A stretch of DNA of 64,000 nt from Pseudalkalibacillus berkeleyi. Lineage in GTDB: Bacteria > Bacillota > Bacilli > Bacillales > Fictibacillaceae. A model generated the notes under the pieces. It saw only the letters and a program-made list of their open reading frames with translations, was not told the DNA's origin and searched no databases. The DNA lies in contig NZ_JAKIJS010000001.1 of the NCBI RefSeq assembly GCF_021608225.1, forward strand, positions 62,001 to 126,000, in the 5' to 3' direction. This document shows, piece after piece, positions 46,432 to 54,801 of this stretch. The position numbers and the translations under genes are program-made. Positions within the stretch are counted from its first letter, which is position 1. The number at the start of each line of letters is the position of its first letter.

Positions 46432-46471
46432 TGTAGGATAAACAGTCAACAATGGGAAGGGGTAGGGAAAA

Positions 46472-48214
46472 ATGAATAGTTTAGTTTTGGCGATAGTTGG
46501 AATTACCATATTTTTGTTAGGATATCGATTTTATTCGAAATATATAGCAGACCGTATATTCCGTTTGGACCCGAATTACGTCACACCAGCTCATAAATAT
46601 AAGGATGGGGTAGACTTTGTTCCTACAAACCGATTTGTATTATGGGGCCATCACTATAGTTCAGTAGCCGGGGCAGCTCCGATTATTGGACCAGCCATTG
46701 CAGTTTATTGGGGTTGGCTCCCTGCCGTCTTGTGGGTGATTCTAGGCACAGTATTCGCAGCTGGTGTTCACGACTTCGGAACACTCGTACTTTCTGTCAG
46801 AAATAAAGGTCAATCCGTAGGTACACTAGCAAATAAGCTAATAGGAAAGCGCGCGAAGTTATTGTTCTTATTCATCATTCTCATCCTTGTGTTAATGGTT
46901 AACGCTGTGTTTGCATGGGCAATTGCGAATCTTTTCGTGACATTCCCAGCTTCGGTATTATCTATTTTCATACAAATTCCATTAGCGATTTGGATTGGTT
47001 ATTCGGTCTATAAGAAGAAAGGGAGTATGCTCATCCCTTCCATCTTGGCATTGGCAGTTATGTATGGAACGGCAGTACTGGCTTCTAATGTTCCAGCACT
47101 TCAAATCGATTTAGTCAGTTGGTTCGGAGGTAAAGATGCAACTGTCATGTTTGGCTTAAACGGTGTATCAATGGCTTTCCTTGTATGGATCGTCGTGTTG
47201 ATGGTTTATGTTTATATTGCATCAACGTTGCCAGTATGGAAGTTATTACAGCCGAGGGATTATATTAATTCTCATCAATTAGTGATTGGATTATTGATTC
47301 TTTATGCAGGTGTATTATTTGCGCGTCCTACGATTACAGCACCAGCAACAAATCCAGATGCTTCTATGTCAGTGTTCCCATTGTTGTTCATTACAATTGC
47401 TTGTGGTGCGATATCAGGCTTCCACGGACTCGTTTCTTCAGGAACATCATCTAAGCAACTTGATAAAGAAACGGATGCACGTTTTGTCGGTTATGCCGGT
47501 GCTGTAGGTGAAGGTATGCTTGCACTACTTGCCATTATTGCGGTAACGACTTTATTCTCTTCAGGAGCAGATTTTAAAGCCGCTTATAGTAGCTTTGCTG
47601 CAGCAAGTAGTGGTGGATTAGGAAACTTTATTGAGGGTGCTGCGATTCTCGCTTCAGGCATTGGCATCCCAGCTAATATTGCGGCAACGATTGTAGCTGT
47701 CATTGTCATCAGCTTTGCTGCAACTTCCCTTGATACGTCCGTTCGATTGATGCGCTATATCATTGCAGAGCTTGGTACAGAATATAAAATTCCAGCACTA
47801 ACGAAAGCGCATGTCGCAACAACGATCGCTGTTGGTACAAGCGCTATGCTTGTATTGCTACCTGAAGGACCAAATGGTTTTGGTTCTGGTGGATACCTAT
47901 TATGGCCGTTGTTCGGGACTTCCAATCAGCTGCTTGCAGGCATCAGCTTGTTGCTCATATCCATTTGGCTCAAACAGCAAGGAAGGAATTTCATGCCTAC
48001 CTTTATTCCGATGGTCTTCCTTTTGATTATGACGATTTGGGCGATGACGAAGCAGGTTGTATTTGATTGGTCAGGACTCGGTGACACCGACGCCAATCTA
48101 CTACTCTTTGTTTTCGGAGCGGCAATACTCGGATTTGCAATCTGGATTATCTTAGAGGCGTTAACGATATTAACGAAAAAACAATCGCCATCAGACATGG
48201 ACAAGTCCGCATAA
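46472..48214 (+). CDS. cstA: Carbon starvation protein CstA
   Basis: 580 residues with about sixteen hydrophobic helices. CstA motifs: PTNRFVLWGHHYSSVAGAAP, PIIGPAIAVYWGWLPA, GVHDFGTLVLSVRNKGQSVG, SGFHGLVSSGTSSKQL, GEGMLALLAI and a LLWPLFGTSNQLLAG segment. The family imports peptides or pyruvate at carbon starvation (CstA and BtsT in enterics). GGAAGGGG precedes the ATG. A strong hairpin follows its stop, then the (seleno)protein gene. Confidence 0.93.
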   Translation: MNSLVLAIVGITIFLLGYRFYSKYIADRIFRLDPNYVTPAHKYKDGVDFVPTNRFVLWGHHYSSVAGAAPIIGPAIAVYWGWLPAVLWVILGTVFAAGVHDFGTLVLSVRNKGQSVGTLANKLIGKRAKLLFLFIILILVLMVNAVFAWAIANLFVTFPASVLSIFIQIPLAIWIGYSVYKKKGSMLIPSILALAVMYGTAVLASNVPALQIDLVSWFGGKDATVMFGLNGVSMAFLVWIVVLMVYVYIASTLPVWKLLQPRDYINSHQLVIGLLILYAGVLFARPTITAPATNPDASMSVFPLLFITIACGAISGFHGLVSSGTSSKQLDKETDARFVGYAGAVGEGMLALLAIIAVTTLFSSGADFKAAYSSFAAASSGGLGNFIEGAAILASGIGIPANIAATIVAVIVISFAATSLDTSVRLMRYIIAELGTEYKIPALTKAHVATTIAVGTSAMLVLLPEGPNGFGSGGYLLWPLFGTSNQLLAGISLLLISIWLKQQGRNFMPTFIPMVFLLIMTIWAMTKQVVFDWSGLGDTDANLLLFVFGAAILGFAIWIILEALTILTKKQSPSDMDKSA

Positions 48215-48220
48215 CAATTT

Positions 48221-48250
48221 GAGAAGGTCGGGTTCCGGCCTTCTTTTTTC
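48221..48250 (+). terminator. Terminator between cstA and the (seleno)protein cluster
   Basis: AGAAGGTCGG (48222-48231) pairs with CCGGCCTTCT (48235-48244) with a three-base loop, then TTTTTC. Only 31 bases separate it from the next start codon, leaving no room for a normal promoter, so downstream genes depend on readthrough. Confidence 0.8.
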
Positions 48251-48280
48251 CAAACAACCACAACTAAGGGAGGTGCCGTC

Positions 48281-48679
48281 ATGAAGGAAGAGTTACTCAT
48301 AATTCGTGTATGGCCTGAAGTCGGCGGCGGCTGATGTGGGGGTGTTTCTGGTGACGGGTTCATCAGTATGGATGATCAATTTAAGGATGATTTAGCTGAA
48401 ATGAGAGAAACAGGAGAAGTTTATCGAAACATAGTAGAACAGTTTGGAGATCAGATTGAAGTTATTTTCGTTGATCCAAGAAACTCCATCTCTATTATGG
48501 ATTATATGTTCCGTCAGTTAAGAAAAAGGAAAATCAATGTATGGACGATGTTGAAAAATACCTTTGTCGGATCGAGAAGAGGGGCCATTTTTCTTAATGG
48601 TCACTGGTTGAATTCGAATGCTAGGTCTAATGAAGATATTTATTTGAATATCAGTGAGGAATTAGGTGTTCATAAATGA
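48281..48679 (+). CDS. Candidate selenoprotein with UGA-Cys motif, ArsD/thioredoxin-like fold
   Basis: AAGGGAGGTG lies seven bases before ATG 48281. The frame codes MKEELLIIRVWPEVGGG, then TGA (48332-48334), then CGGVSGDGF and about 105 more residues to 48,679 with no other stop. Without recoding the product would be 17 residues; the later ATG 48368 has no good ribosome site. I read TGA as selenocysteine in a Sec-Cys (Cys-Cys in relatives) motif after a first beta strand. The hydrophobic strands IEVIFVDP and GAIFLNG suggest a thioredoxin-like fold like ArsD. I recall an NCBI family name 'CC/Se motif family (seleno)protein' for such proteins, unchecked. A nonsense mutation is the alternative. 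Confidence 0.72.
48332..48366 (+). promoter_or_regulatory. In-frame UGA and bSECIS-like hairpin
   Basis: After the TGA at 48332-48334, CTGGTG (48348-48353) pairs with CATCAG (48361-48366) round a seven-base loop ACGGGTT. The loop starts about 20 bases after the UGA, inside the 16-37 base range for bacterial SECIS elements. A competing pairing CTGATG (48331-48336) with CATCAG spans the UGA itself. The stem is short, so the match is suggestive only. Confidence 0.5.
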
Positions 48680-48942
48680 GTGAAACAAAGTGGTCGATCA
48701 AAAAGCTGATTGGACTTTACGATGAAATATTGAGTCATCCACACAAACATGAAATTAAGCGAGAGCTGAGAGATGAAGACGATCTGTTCTTACTCTTATG
48801 TGTTTCAGAGCTATTAGGCATTCCGAACCCCGTTTCGTATTATACACTGGAAATCTATCCAGTGATTGTGGAGCGATTCCATGAATGGCATTTACGAATG
48901 GGAATGGAAAAATCACCATTAGAAGGCATAAGGTGTTGTTAG
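48676..48942 (+). CDS. Small protein ending in Arg-Cys-Cys (cory-CC-star type)
   Basis: 88 residues, ATG overlapping the upstream stop (ATGA). Mostly helical and charged, with one inner Cys (LLLCVSELLGIPNP) and a C-terminus PLEGIRCC directly before the stop. I recall the database name 'cory-CC-star protein' for this type. The terminal RCC is shared with enteric YbdD/YjiX, the small proteins encoded beside cstA and btsT. The Cys pair may bind a metal or form a thiol relay with the Sec/Cys protein. Function unknown. Confidence 0.75.
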   Translation: MSETKWSIKKLIGLYDEILSHPHKHEIKRELRDEDDLFLLLCVSELLGIPNPVSYYTLEIYPVIVERFHEWHLRMGMEKSPLEGIRCC

Positions 48943-48960
48943 TCAGAAGGGTAGGGGTAT

Positions 48961-49911
48961 ATGGTGAAGAAGATTTTGAACAAAAGCATTGTATTTTTCG
49001 GTGGTAAGGGTGGCGTCGGAAAGTCAACGTCAGCTTCGGCCTTTGCATTAACACTCGCTAGACAAGGCAAGCGAACGTTGCTCGTTTCGACGGACCCTGC
49101 TCATAATGTAGGGGACATCTTTCAGAAACAACTTTCTGGGAAACCTAAGCGATTAACAGACAATTTGTCGGCGATTGAAATTAATCCTGATGAAGAAACG
49201 AAACGATATTTAAAAGGGGTAAAAGAAAATCTGAAAGGGCTTGTGAAATCGAAAATGATTGAAGAGGTCCATCGTCAAATTGACCTTGCTGCAGGATCTC
49301 CAGGTGCGGATGAAGCCGCTCTGTTTGATCGTCTCGTTTCAATTATTCTGGATGAGAAAGAGTCCTTCGATACAATCGTGTTTGATACTGCACCGACAGG
49401 TCATACGATTCGACTTCTCACGTTACCAGAGCTCATGGGTGCATGGATAGATGGCATGTTAAAGCGTAGGGAGAGCATGAATGAGAATTACTCTTCGTGG
49501 ATGGGGGATGGTGAGCCTGTTGAGGATCCCATTTACGATATTCTCCATAAGAGGAAAGAACGTTTCGCTTCAGTTAGGAACGTGTTACTAGACGACAAAC
49601 AAACAGAATATGTTTTTGTTTTGAATCCAGAGCGATTGCCTATCGTTGAAACAGAGAAAGCAGTGCAAACTTTACAAAAGCATGAAATTGATGTGAGGAC
49701 GTTAATCGTAAATAAGCTTCTACCTAAAGAGGATACGAGTACCTTTTTCCAAAAACGGATTGAACAGGAGAAGCATTATTTAGAATGGATCAACCAATCG
49801 TTTGATCAAGAGAAAATTTATATTCCATTGCTAGATGGTGACGTTTCATCCTTAGAGGCTTTACATCAAGTGAGCGAGAGGATGGAGGAGGAGCTTTTCA
49901 TCGGGCAATGA
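48961..49911 (+). CDS. ArsA/GET3-type ATPase without cysteines
   Basis: 316 residues with a deviant Walker A (FFGGKGGVGKSTSASAF), switch I STDPAHN and switch II FDTAPTGHTIRLL, the ArsA/Get3 set. Helical insert around MIEEVHRQIDLAAGSPGADE. The protein contains no Cys at all, so the As(III) site of ArsA and the zinc CxxC of Get3 are absent; any metal or thiol chemistry must come from its two Cys-bearing neighbours. It closes the three-gene cluster and is followed by a terminator. Confidence 0.88.
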   Translation: MVKKILNKSIVFFGGKGGVGKSTSASAFALTLARQGKRTLLVSTDPAHNVGDIFQKQLSGKPKRLTDNLSAIEINPDEETKRYLKGVKENLKGLVKSKMIEEVHRQIDLAAGSPGADEAALFDRLVSIILDEKESFDTIVFDTAPTGHTIRLLTLPELMGAWIDGMLKRRESMNENYSSWMGDGEPVEDPIYDILHKRKERFASVRNVLLDDKQTEYVFVLNPERLPIVETEKAVQTLQKHEIDVRTLIVNKLLPKEDTSTFFQKRIEQEKHYLEWINQSFDQEKIYIPLLDGDVSSLEALHQVSERMEEELFIGQ

Positions 49912-49945
49912 GAGGACTGGCATAACGATAATAATTGCGAGGAAG

Positions 49946-49981
49946 AAACACGTATTTCAAATTGAAATGCGTGTTTTTAAA
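49946..49981 (+). terminator. Terminator after the ArsA-type gene
   Basis: AAACACGTATTTC (49946-49958) pairs with GAAATGCGTGTTT (49964-49976, one G-T), followed by TTAAATT. Confidence 0.85.
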
Positions 49982-50038
49982 TTGTGTGATTACCATTAAA
50001 AAACATTGTAAAAGGTTTTTCGTTTATGTTATTTTATG

Positions 50039-50052
50039 TGTAACCGGTTACA
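50039..50052 (+). promoter_or_regulatory. cre / LacI-family operator at the rbs promoter
   Basis: TGTAACCGGTTACA is a perfect 14-bp palindrome and a full match to the CcpA cre consensus TGWAANCGNTNWCA. A TTGTAA (50007) and a TTATTT (50030) 17 bases on form a likely promoter just before it, so the site overlaps the transcription start. It could serve CcpA, RbsR or both. Confidence 0.75.
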
Positions 50053-50083
50053 TACATATGAAGTTGAGCAGGGAGTGAAAGAC

Positions 50084-51061
50084 GTGGTGACGATTAAGGA
50101 TGTTGCAAAAGAAGCAGGCGTTTCAGTCGCGACAGTTTCTCGTGTATTAAATGAAAATGGATATGTGGGCGTTGATACAAAGAAAAAAGTATTACAGGCG
50201 ATTGCAAAATTGAATTACAGCCCAAACGAAGTTGCACGCTCTCTATATAAACGGAGGTCAAGATTAATCGGACTGCTTCTTCCTGATATTACAAACCCAT
50301 TCTTTCCTCAACTGGCAAGAGGTGTAGAGGACGAAGTTAGTGAGGCCGGCTTTAGGCTTTTACTCGGTAATAGTGATGAAAACGTTCAAAAGGAACTAGA
50401 TTACATACAAACATTCGCGCAAAACAACGTAGTTGGTATGATTTCAGCTACGAGTCATGTAGATTATGGGATTTATGATGCATTAAATCTTCCGCTCGTC
50501 CTATTAGACCGTATTTCTGACGAATACCCTGCCGTTTATGCTGATGGTGAAGAGGGAGGCCGACTTGCTGCCGAAACATTAGTAGAGAAAGGGGCAAAAC
50601 AGATAACAGTGATGAAAGGGCCTTCTCACATTAAACCAGCTCAGGATCGTTATCGCGGAGCTGTTGAGGCACTTAATAGGAGTGAAGCAAGCTATACTGT
50701 TATGTCTACGACTTCCTTTTCGTTTGAGGATGCAAAGGGATGGGCAGAGGAACTCTTTGCAAAGTATCCTGAAACGGATGCGGTTATTGCAAGTAACGAT
50801 ATGGTTGCAATCGCGATTCTACATGAAGCGCTTCAGTTAGGAAAAAGAATACCTGAAGACCTTCAGATTATAGGGTATGACGATATCCCACAATGCAGCC
50901 TGTCCTACCCAACACTTTCAACAGTTAGACAACCAGCATATGAAATGGGAAGGCAAGCAGCAAGGCTTTTGATGAAAACGATTAATAAAGAGCAGGAAAT
51001 TGAAAAGTCGATTCAGCTCCCAGTTCAATTAATAGAAAGAAATACAACGCGAAAGGGATGA
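50084..51061 (+). CDS. rbsR: Ribose operon repressor RbsR (LacI family)
   Basis: 325 residues: N-terminal HTH VTIKDVAKEAGVSVATVSRVL with hinge helix PNEVARSLYKRRS, then a periplasmic-binding-like sensor (IGLLLPDITNPFFPQLARGVE, AVIASNDMVAIAI, IIGYDDIP). First gene of rbsRKDACB. GGGAG eight bases before GTG 50084 supports that start over a longer frame through the operator. It should release DNA on binding ribose or a derivative. Confidence 0.92.
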   Translation: MVTIKDVAKEAGVSVATVSRVLNENGYVGVDTKKKVLQAIAKLNYSPNEVARSLYKRRSRLIGLLLPDITNPFFPQLARGVEDEVSEAGFRLLLGNSDENVQKELDYIQTFAQNNVVGMISATSHVDYGIYDALNLPLVLLDRISDEYPAVYADGEEGGRLAAETLVEKGAKQITVMKGPSHIKPAQDRYRGAVEALNRSEASYTVMSTTSFSFEDAKGWAEELFAKYPETDAVIASNDMVAIAILHEALQLGKRIPEDLQIIGYDDIPQCSLSYPTLSTVRQPAYEMGRQAARLLMKTINKEQEIEKSIQLPVQLIERNTTRKG

Positions 51062-51066
51062 AAAAG

Positions 51067-51957
51067 ATGAAGAAAGCAAAGATAGCGGTCATTGGAAGCG
51101 CCTCTATGGATCTTGTCGTATCCTCACAAAAGCGTCCTCAAGCTGGAGAGACGGTGCTCGGTGATTCTTTTAAAACGATACCAGGAGGAAAAGGGGCAAA
51201 CCAAGCAGTCGCAGCGGCTCGACTTGGAGCCGATGTTTTTATGATTGGTCGTGTCGGAGATGATTCATATGGCACAAATATCTTAGAAAACTTTAAAAGA
51301 AATCGTGTTTCCACGGATTATGTGGAACCGGTTACAGGTGTTGAAACAGGAACCGCACACATTATCCTTGCTGAAGGGGATAACAGCATCGTAGTCGTTA
51401 AGGGTGCTAATGAATACGTCACACCAGCATACGTGGAAAAAGCAGTACCTTTGATCAGCACATGTGATCTCGTCATGATCCAACAAGAAGTACCTGAAGA
51501 AACTGTTGAATATGTCGCAAGTATTTGTAAAGAACTTGGAATCCCGCTACTGTTGAACCCAGCTCCAGCACGAGAGCTTTCTGAGCGTGTTTTAGAACAA
51601 GCCACTTATATTACGCCGAATGAACATGAGTCAGAAATCCTCTTTGATGGATTACCTGTATCAGAAGCTTTGAAAAGGTTTCCTAATAAACTGATCCTTA
51701 CAGAAGGAGCAAAGGGCGTTCGTTACTTTAACGGAGAGAGTGAGATTCTTGTTCCAGCATTTCCTGTGAAAGTTGTAGATACAACTGGTGCGGGCGATAC
51801 ATTTAACGGAGCATTTGGTACTGCGATTGCGGAAGGGAAACGGATGGAAGAAAGCCTTCAGTTCGCGAATTTAGCTGCATCTATTTCGGTGACAGGACTT
51901 GGTGCACAGAGTGGGATACCGATGAGAGCAGAAGTAGAAAGGAGACTTGCAGAATGA
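51067..51957 (+). CDS. rbsK: Ribokinase
   Basis: 296 residues of the PfkB family: IGSASMDLVV, GGKGANQAVAAARLGADV and the C-terminal signature VVDTTGAGDTFNGAF with the catalytic Asp. Phosphorylates ribose to ribose-5-phosphate. AAAGGG abuts ATG 51058, so ATG 51067, nine bases on, is better. Overlaps rbsD by four bases. Confidence 0.94.
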   Translation: MKKAKIAVIGSASMDLVVSSQKRPQAGETVLGDSFKTIPGGKGANQAVAAARLGADVFMIGRVGDDSYGTNILENFKRNRVSTDYVEPVTGVETGTAHIILAEGDNSIVVVKGANEYVTPAYVEKAVPLISTCDLVMIQQEVPEETVEYVASICKELGIPLLLNPAPARELSERVLEQATYITPNEHESEILFDGLPVSEALKRFPNKLILTEGAKGVRYFNGESEILVPAFPVKVVDTTGAGDTFNGAFGTAIAEGKRMEESLQFANLAASISVTGLGAQSGIPMRAEVERRLAE

Positions 51958-52340
51958 AACGAAATGGCGTACTGAACAGTCATATTACAAAAGTGTTTGC
52001 AGACCTAGGCCACACCGATACCATCATAGTTGCTGATGCAGGTCTACCAGTACCTGCTGGAGTTCTTAAAATTGATATTTCCCTTAAAGAAGGAGTGCCA
52101 TCATTCCTTGATGTTGTAAATGTATTAAAAGAAGAGATGGTAGTCGAGAAGGTGACACTGGCAGATGAAGTCATCGGAAATCAGGACATCGATCAAGAGA
52201 TGAAGGTCCTTTTTGAACAAATTGATTACACACCACATGAAAAGTTTAAGGAACAAAGCCGACAGGCGAAAGCAATCATAAGAACAGGAGAGGTCTCACC
52301 GTTTGCGAACTGTATTCTCCACGCAGGAGTAACTTTTTAA
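51954..52340 (+). CDS. rbsD: D-ribose pyranase
   Basis: 128 residues. Near the N-terminus LGHTDTIIVADAGLPVPAG carries the catalytic His; TGEVSPFANCIL closes the protein. It interconverts ring forms of ribose for RbsK. ATGA overlap with rbsK. Confidence 0.95.
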   Translation: MKRNGVLNSHITKVFADLGHTDTIIVADAGLPVPAGVLKIDISLKEGVPSFLDVVNVLKEEMVVEKVTLADEVIGNQDIDQEMKVLFEQIDYTPHEKFKEQSRQAKAIIRTGEVSPFANCILHAGVTF

Positions 52341-52354
52341 GGAGGTGTAACTGC

Positions 52355-53845
52355 ATGCAAATAAGCATGAACAACATTCATAAAGCATTCGGTAAAAACA
52401 AAGTTTTAGAAGGTGTAAACTTAGACATTCATGAAGGACAGGTCCATGCTCTTATGGGTGAAAACGGAGCTGGAAAGTCAACATTAATGAACATTCTTGT
52501 TGGTCTTCATAAAAAGGATAAAGGAACGATCGTCATTGATGGTGAAGAAAAGACCTTCGCTGATCCAAAGAAAGCAGAGGATTTTGGGATTGCATTCATT
52601 CATCAGGAGCTCAATATTTGGCCAGAGTTAACGGTATTAGAGAATTTATTTGTTAATAAGGAACCGGTTACACCTTTTGGACTTATTCATACAAGTAAGA
52701 TGAAAGCGATTGCAAAGGAACAGTTCGATAAGCTATCGATTTCCATTCCACTTCATATGGAAGCTGGTAAATGTTCTGTAGGTGAACAACAAATGATTGA
52801 GATTGCTAAAGCGTTAATGACAGATGCAAAGGTCATTATAATGGATGAACCAACAGCAGCCTTAACAGAACGGGAGATACAGAAGCTATTTAACGTCATC
52901 CGTTCCTTGCAAAAAGCAGGTGTAACGATCATTTACATTTCACATAGGATGGAAGATATTTTCACTATTTGTGACACGATCACAGTTATGCGAGACGGTC
53001 GATCTGTGGATACATCACCAATAGCAGAAACGAATTTTAATGAGGTTGTACGGAAGATGGTTGGTCGAGAACTCAAGGATAGATTTCCTACACGGGAAGC
53101 AAAGTTAGGAGACACCGTACTAGAGGTTCAGAATCTTACGCGGAAAGATGTGTTTCAGAATGTCAGCTTTAAGGTTCGCTCAGGTGAAATTGTTGGAATA
53201 GCAGGCTTGATGGGAGCAGGGCGTACAGAAATCATGCGAACGATATTTGGCCTTGATGGCAAGTATACAGGGGACATCTTTGTGAATGGTCAAAAGGTCT
53301 TCATTAAATCACCTGATCAAGCTGTACGTCTCGGAGTTGGATTTATAACAGAGGATAGAAAAGATGAGGGTCTTGTACTTGATTTTTCAATAAAGGATAA
53401 CATTGCGTTGCCTAGTCTTTTCAGTTTTACTCAAAAGGCCATCATTAATGAAAAAAGCGAGAGAGAATACGTAGAATTACTGATCAAGAGGTTAACGATT
53501 AAAACTGAATCTGCACAGACTAAAGCTAAGAATTTGTCAGGAGGTAATCAACAAAAGGTAGTCATTGCTAAGTGGATTGGAATTGGTCCTAAAGTGCTCA
53601 TACTTGATGAACCGACGAGAGGTGTCGATGTAGGGGCAAAGCGAGAGATTTATGAGCTAATGAATGAACTGACAGATAGAGGGGTGTCGATTGTGATGGT
53701 ATCATCAGAGCTTCCTGAGATTTTAGGGATGAGTGATAACATTCTCGTTGTTCACGAAGGAATGATAGCTGGAGAGATTACTAGAGATGAAGCTTCCCAG
53801 GAAAAAATTATGACATTGGCGACAGGAGGTCACCTAAATGAATAA
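52355..53845 (+). CDS. rbsA: Ribose ABC transporter ATPase, two domains
   Basis: 496 residues with two ABC modules: first Walker A GENGAGKSTLMN, signature SVGEQQMIEIAKAL, Walker B IIMDEPTAALTE; second with degenerate P-loop GLMGAGRTEIMR and signature LSGGNQQKVVIAKWI, Walker B LILDEPTRGVD. Typical of sugar ABC importers. Overlaps rbsC by eight bases. Strong AAGGAGGTG ribosome site. Confidence 0.95.
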   Translation: MQISMNNIHKAFGKNKVLEGVNLDIHEGQVHALMGENGAGKSTLMNILVGLHKKDKGTIVIDGEEKTFADPKKAEDFGIAFIHQELNIWPELTVLENLFVNKEPVTPFGLIHTSKMKAIAKEQFDKLSISIPLHMEAGKCSVGEQQMIEIAKALMTDAKVIIMDEPTAALTEREIQKLFNVIRSLQKAGVTIIYISHRMEDIFTICDTITVMRDGRSVDTSPIAETNFNEVVRKMVGRELKDRFPTREAKLGDTVLEVQNLTRKDVFQNVSFKVRSGEIVGIAGLMGAGRTEIMRTIFGLDGKYTGDIFVNGQKVFIKSPDQAVRLGVGFITEDRKDEGLVLDFSIKDNIALPSLFSFTQKAIINEKSEREYVELLIKRLTIKTESAQTKAKNLSGGNQQKVVIAKWIGIGPKVLILDEPTRGVDVGAKREIYELMNELTDRGVSIVMVSSELPEILGMSDNILVVHEGMIAGEITRDEASQEKIMTLATGGHLNE

Positions 53846-54791
53846 CGTATTGAAATCTAATCACATCGGGAACGCAATGCAAAAGCTTGGACCATTGGTC
53901 GGGCTTCTTGTCCTTATGCTTACCGTTACAATCATTAATCCAAGCTTTATTGAACCCTTGAACTTATTGAATCTACTAAGACAGGTAGCGATTAATGCTC
54001 TTATCGCTTACGGGATGACGTTTGTCATTTTGACTGGTGGCATTGATCTGTCTGTAGGGTCGATTCTCGCATTATCCAGTGCATTGATGGCAGGGATGAT
54101 GGTTTCTGGTATTGATCCAATCCTAGCGATTCTTATTGGATGTCTACTTGGTGGCTTAATGGGCATGATCAATGGCGTTCTTATTACGAAAGGGAAAATG
54201 GCACCATTTATTGCAACACTTGCGACCATGACAATGTTTCGTGGGTTAACACTCGTGTATACAGATGGAAATCCGATTTCAGGACTTGGGGACAGCTATG
54301 CTTTTCAGTTGTTCGGCAGAGGATACTTCTTTGGTATTCCTGTACCAGCCATTACGATGTTCCTTGCCTTTGTCGTTCTATGGGTTATTTTACATAAGAC
54401 CCCGTTCGGCCGTAAGACATATGCAATTGGCGGAAATGAAAAGGCTGCTCTCATATCTGGAATTAAAGTACCCCGTATAAAAGTGATGGTTTATTCTCTT
54501 GCCGGGTTGCTCTCAGCACTAGCAGGAGCGATTCTCACATCAAGGTTAAACTCCGCACAACCGACAGCTGGGACAACTTATGAGTTAGACGCGATTGCAG
54601 CTGTTGTACTGGGCGGTACCAGTTTATCTGGTGGGAGAGGCCTCATTATCGGCACTCTCATCGGAGCACTCATTATTGGAACATTAAATAATGGTTTAAA
54701 TTTGCTCGGAGTATCTTCCTTCTTCCAGATGGTTGTAAAAGGTGCTGTTATTATCATTGCTGTACTAATAGATCGAAAGAAAGCGGCTTAG
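53838..54791 (+). CDS. rbsC: Ribose ABC transporter permease
   Basis: 317 residues with eight to ten hydrophobic helices. GGIDLSVGSILALSSALMAG and GRKTYAIGGNEKAALISGI are signatures of sugar permeases of the RbsC/XylH class; LGGTSLSGGRG follows. Translationally coupled to rbsA. Confidence 0.95.
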   Translation: MNNVLKSNHIGNAMQKLGPLVGLLVLMLTVTIINPSFIEPLNLLNLLRQVAINALIAYGMTFVILTGGIDLSVGSILALSSALMAGMMVSGIDPILAILIGCLLGGLMGMINGVLITKGKMAPFIATLATMTMFRGLTLVYTDGNPISGLGDSYAFQLFGRGYFFGIPVPAITMFLAFVVLWVILHKTPFGRKTYAIGGNEKAALISGIKVPRIKVMVYSLAGLLSALAGAILTSRLNSAQPTAGTTYELDAIAAVVLGGTSLSGGRGLIIGTLIGALIIGTLNNGLNLLGVSSFFQMVVKGAVIIIAVLIDRKKAA

Positions 54792-54801
54792 GAGGATTAT
54801 A

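Noticed and set aside
48281-48331. 17-codon leader peptide ending at the TGA
   Set aside because: Possible, but the continuous downstream frame and Gly-Cys-Gly context favour recoding; kept only as an alternative.
47926-48363. Minus-strand 145-codon frame over the end of cstA
   Set aside because: Antisense to cstA and to the conserved start of the next gene; no ribosome site.
48368-48679. Start of the (seleno)protein gene at ATG 48368
   Set aside because: No suitable ribosome site; a near-perfect one serves ATG 48281 in the same frame.
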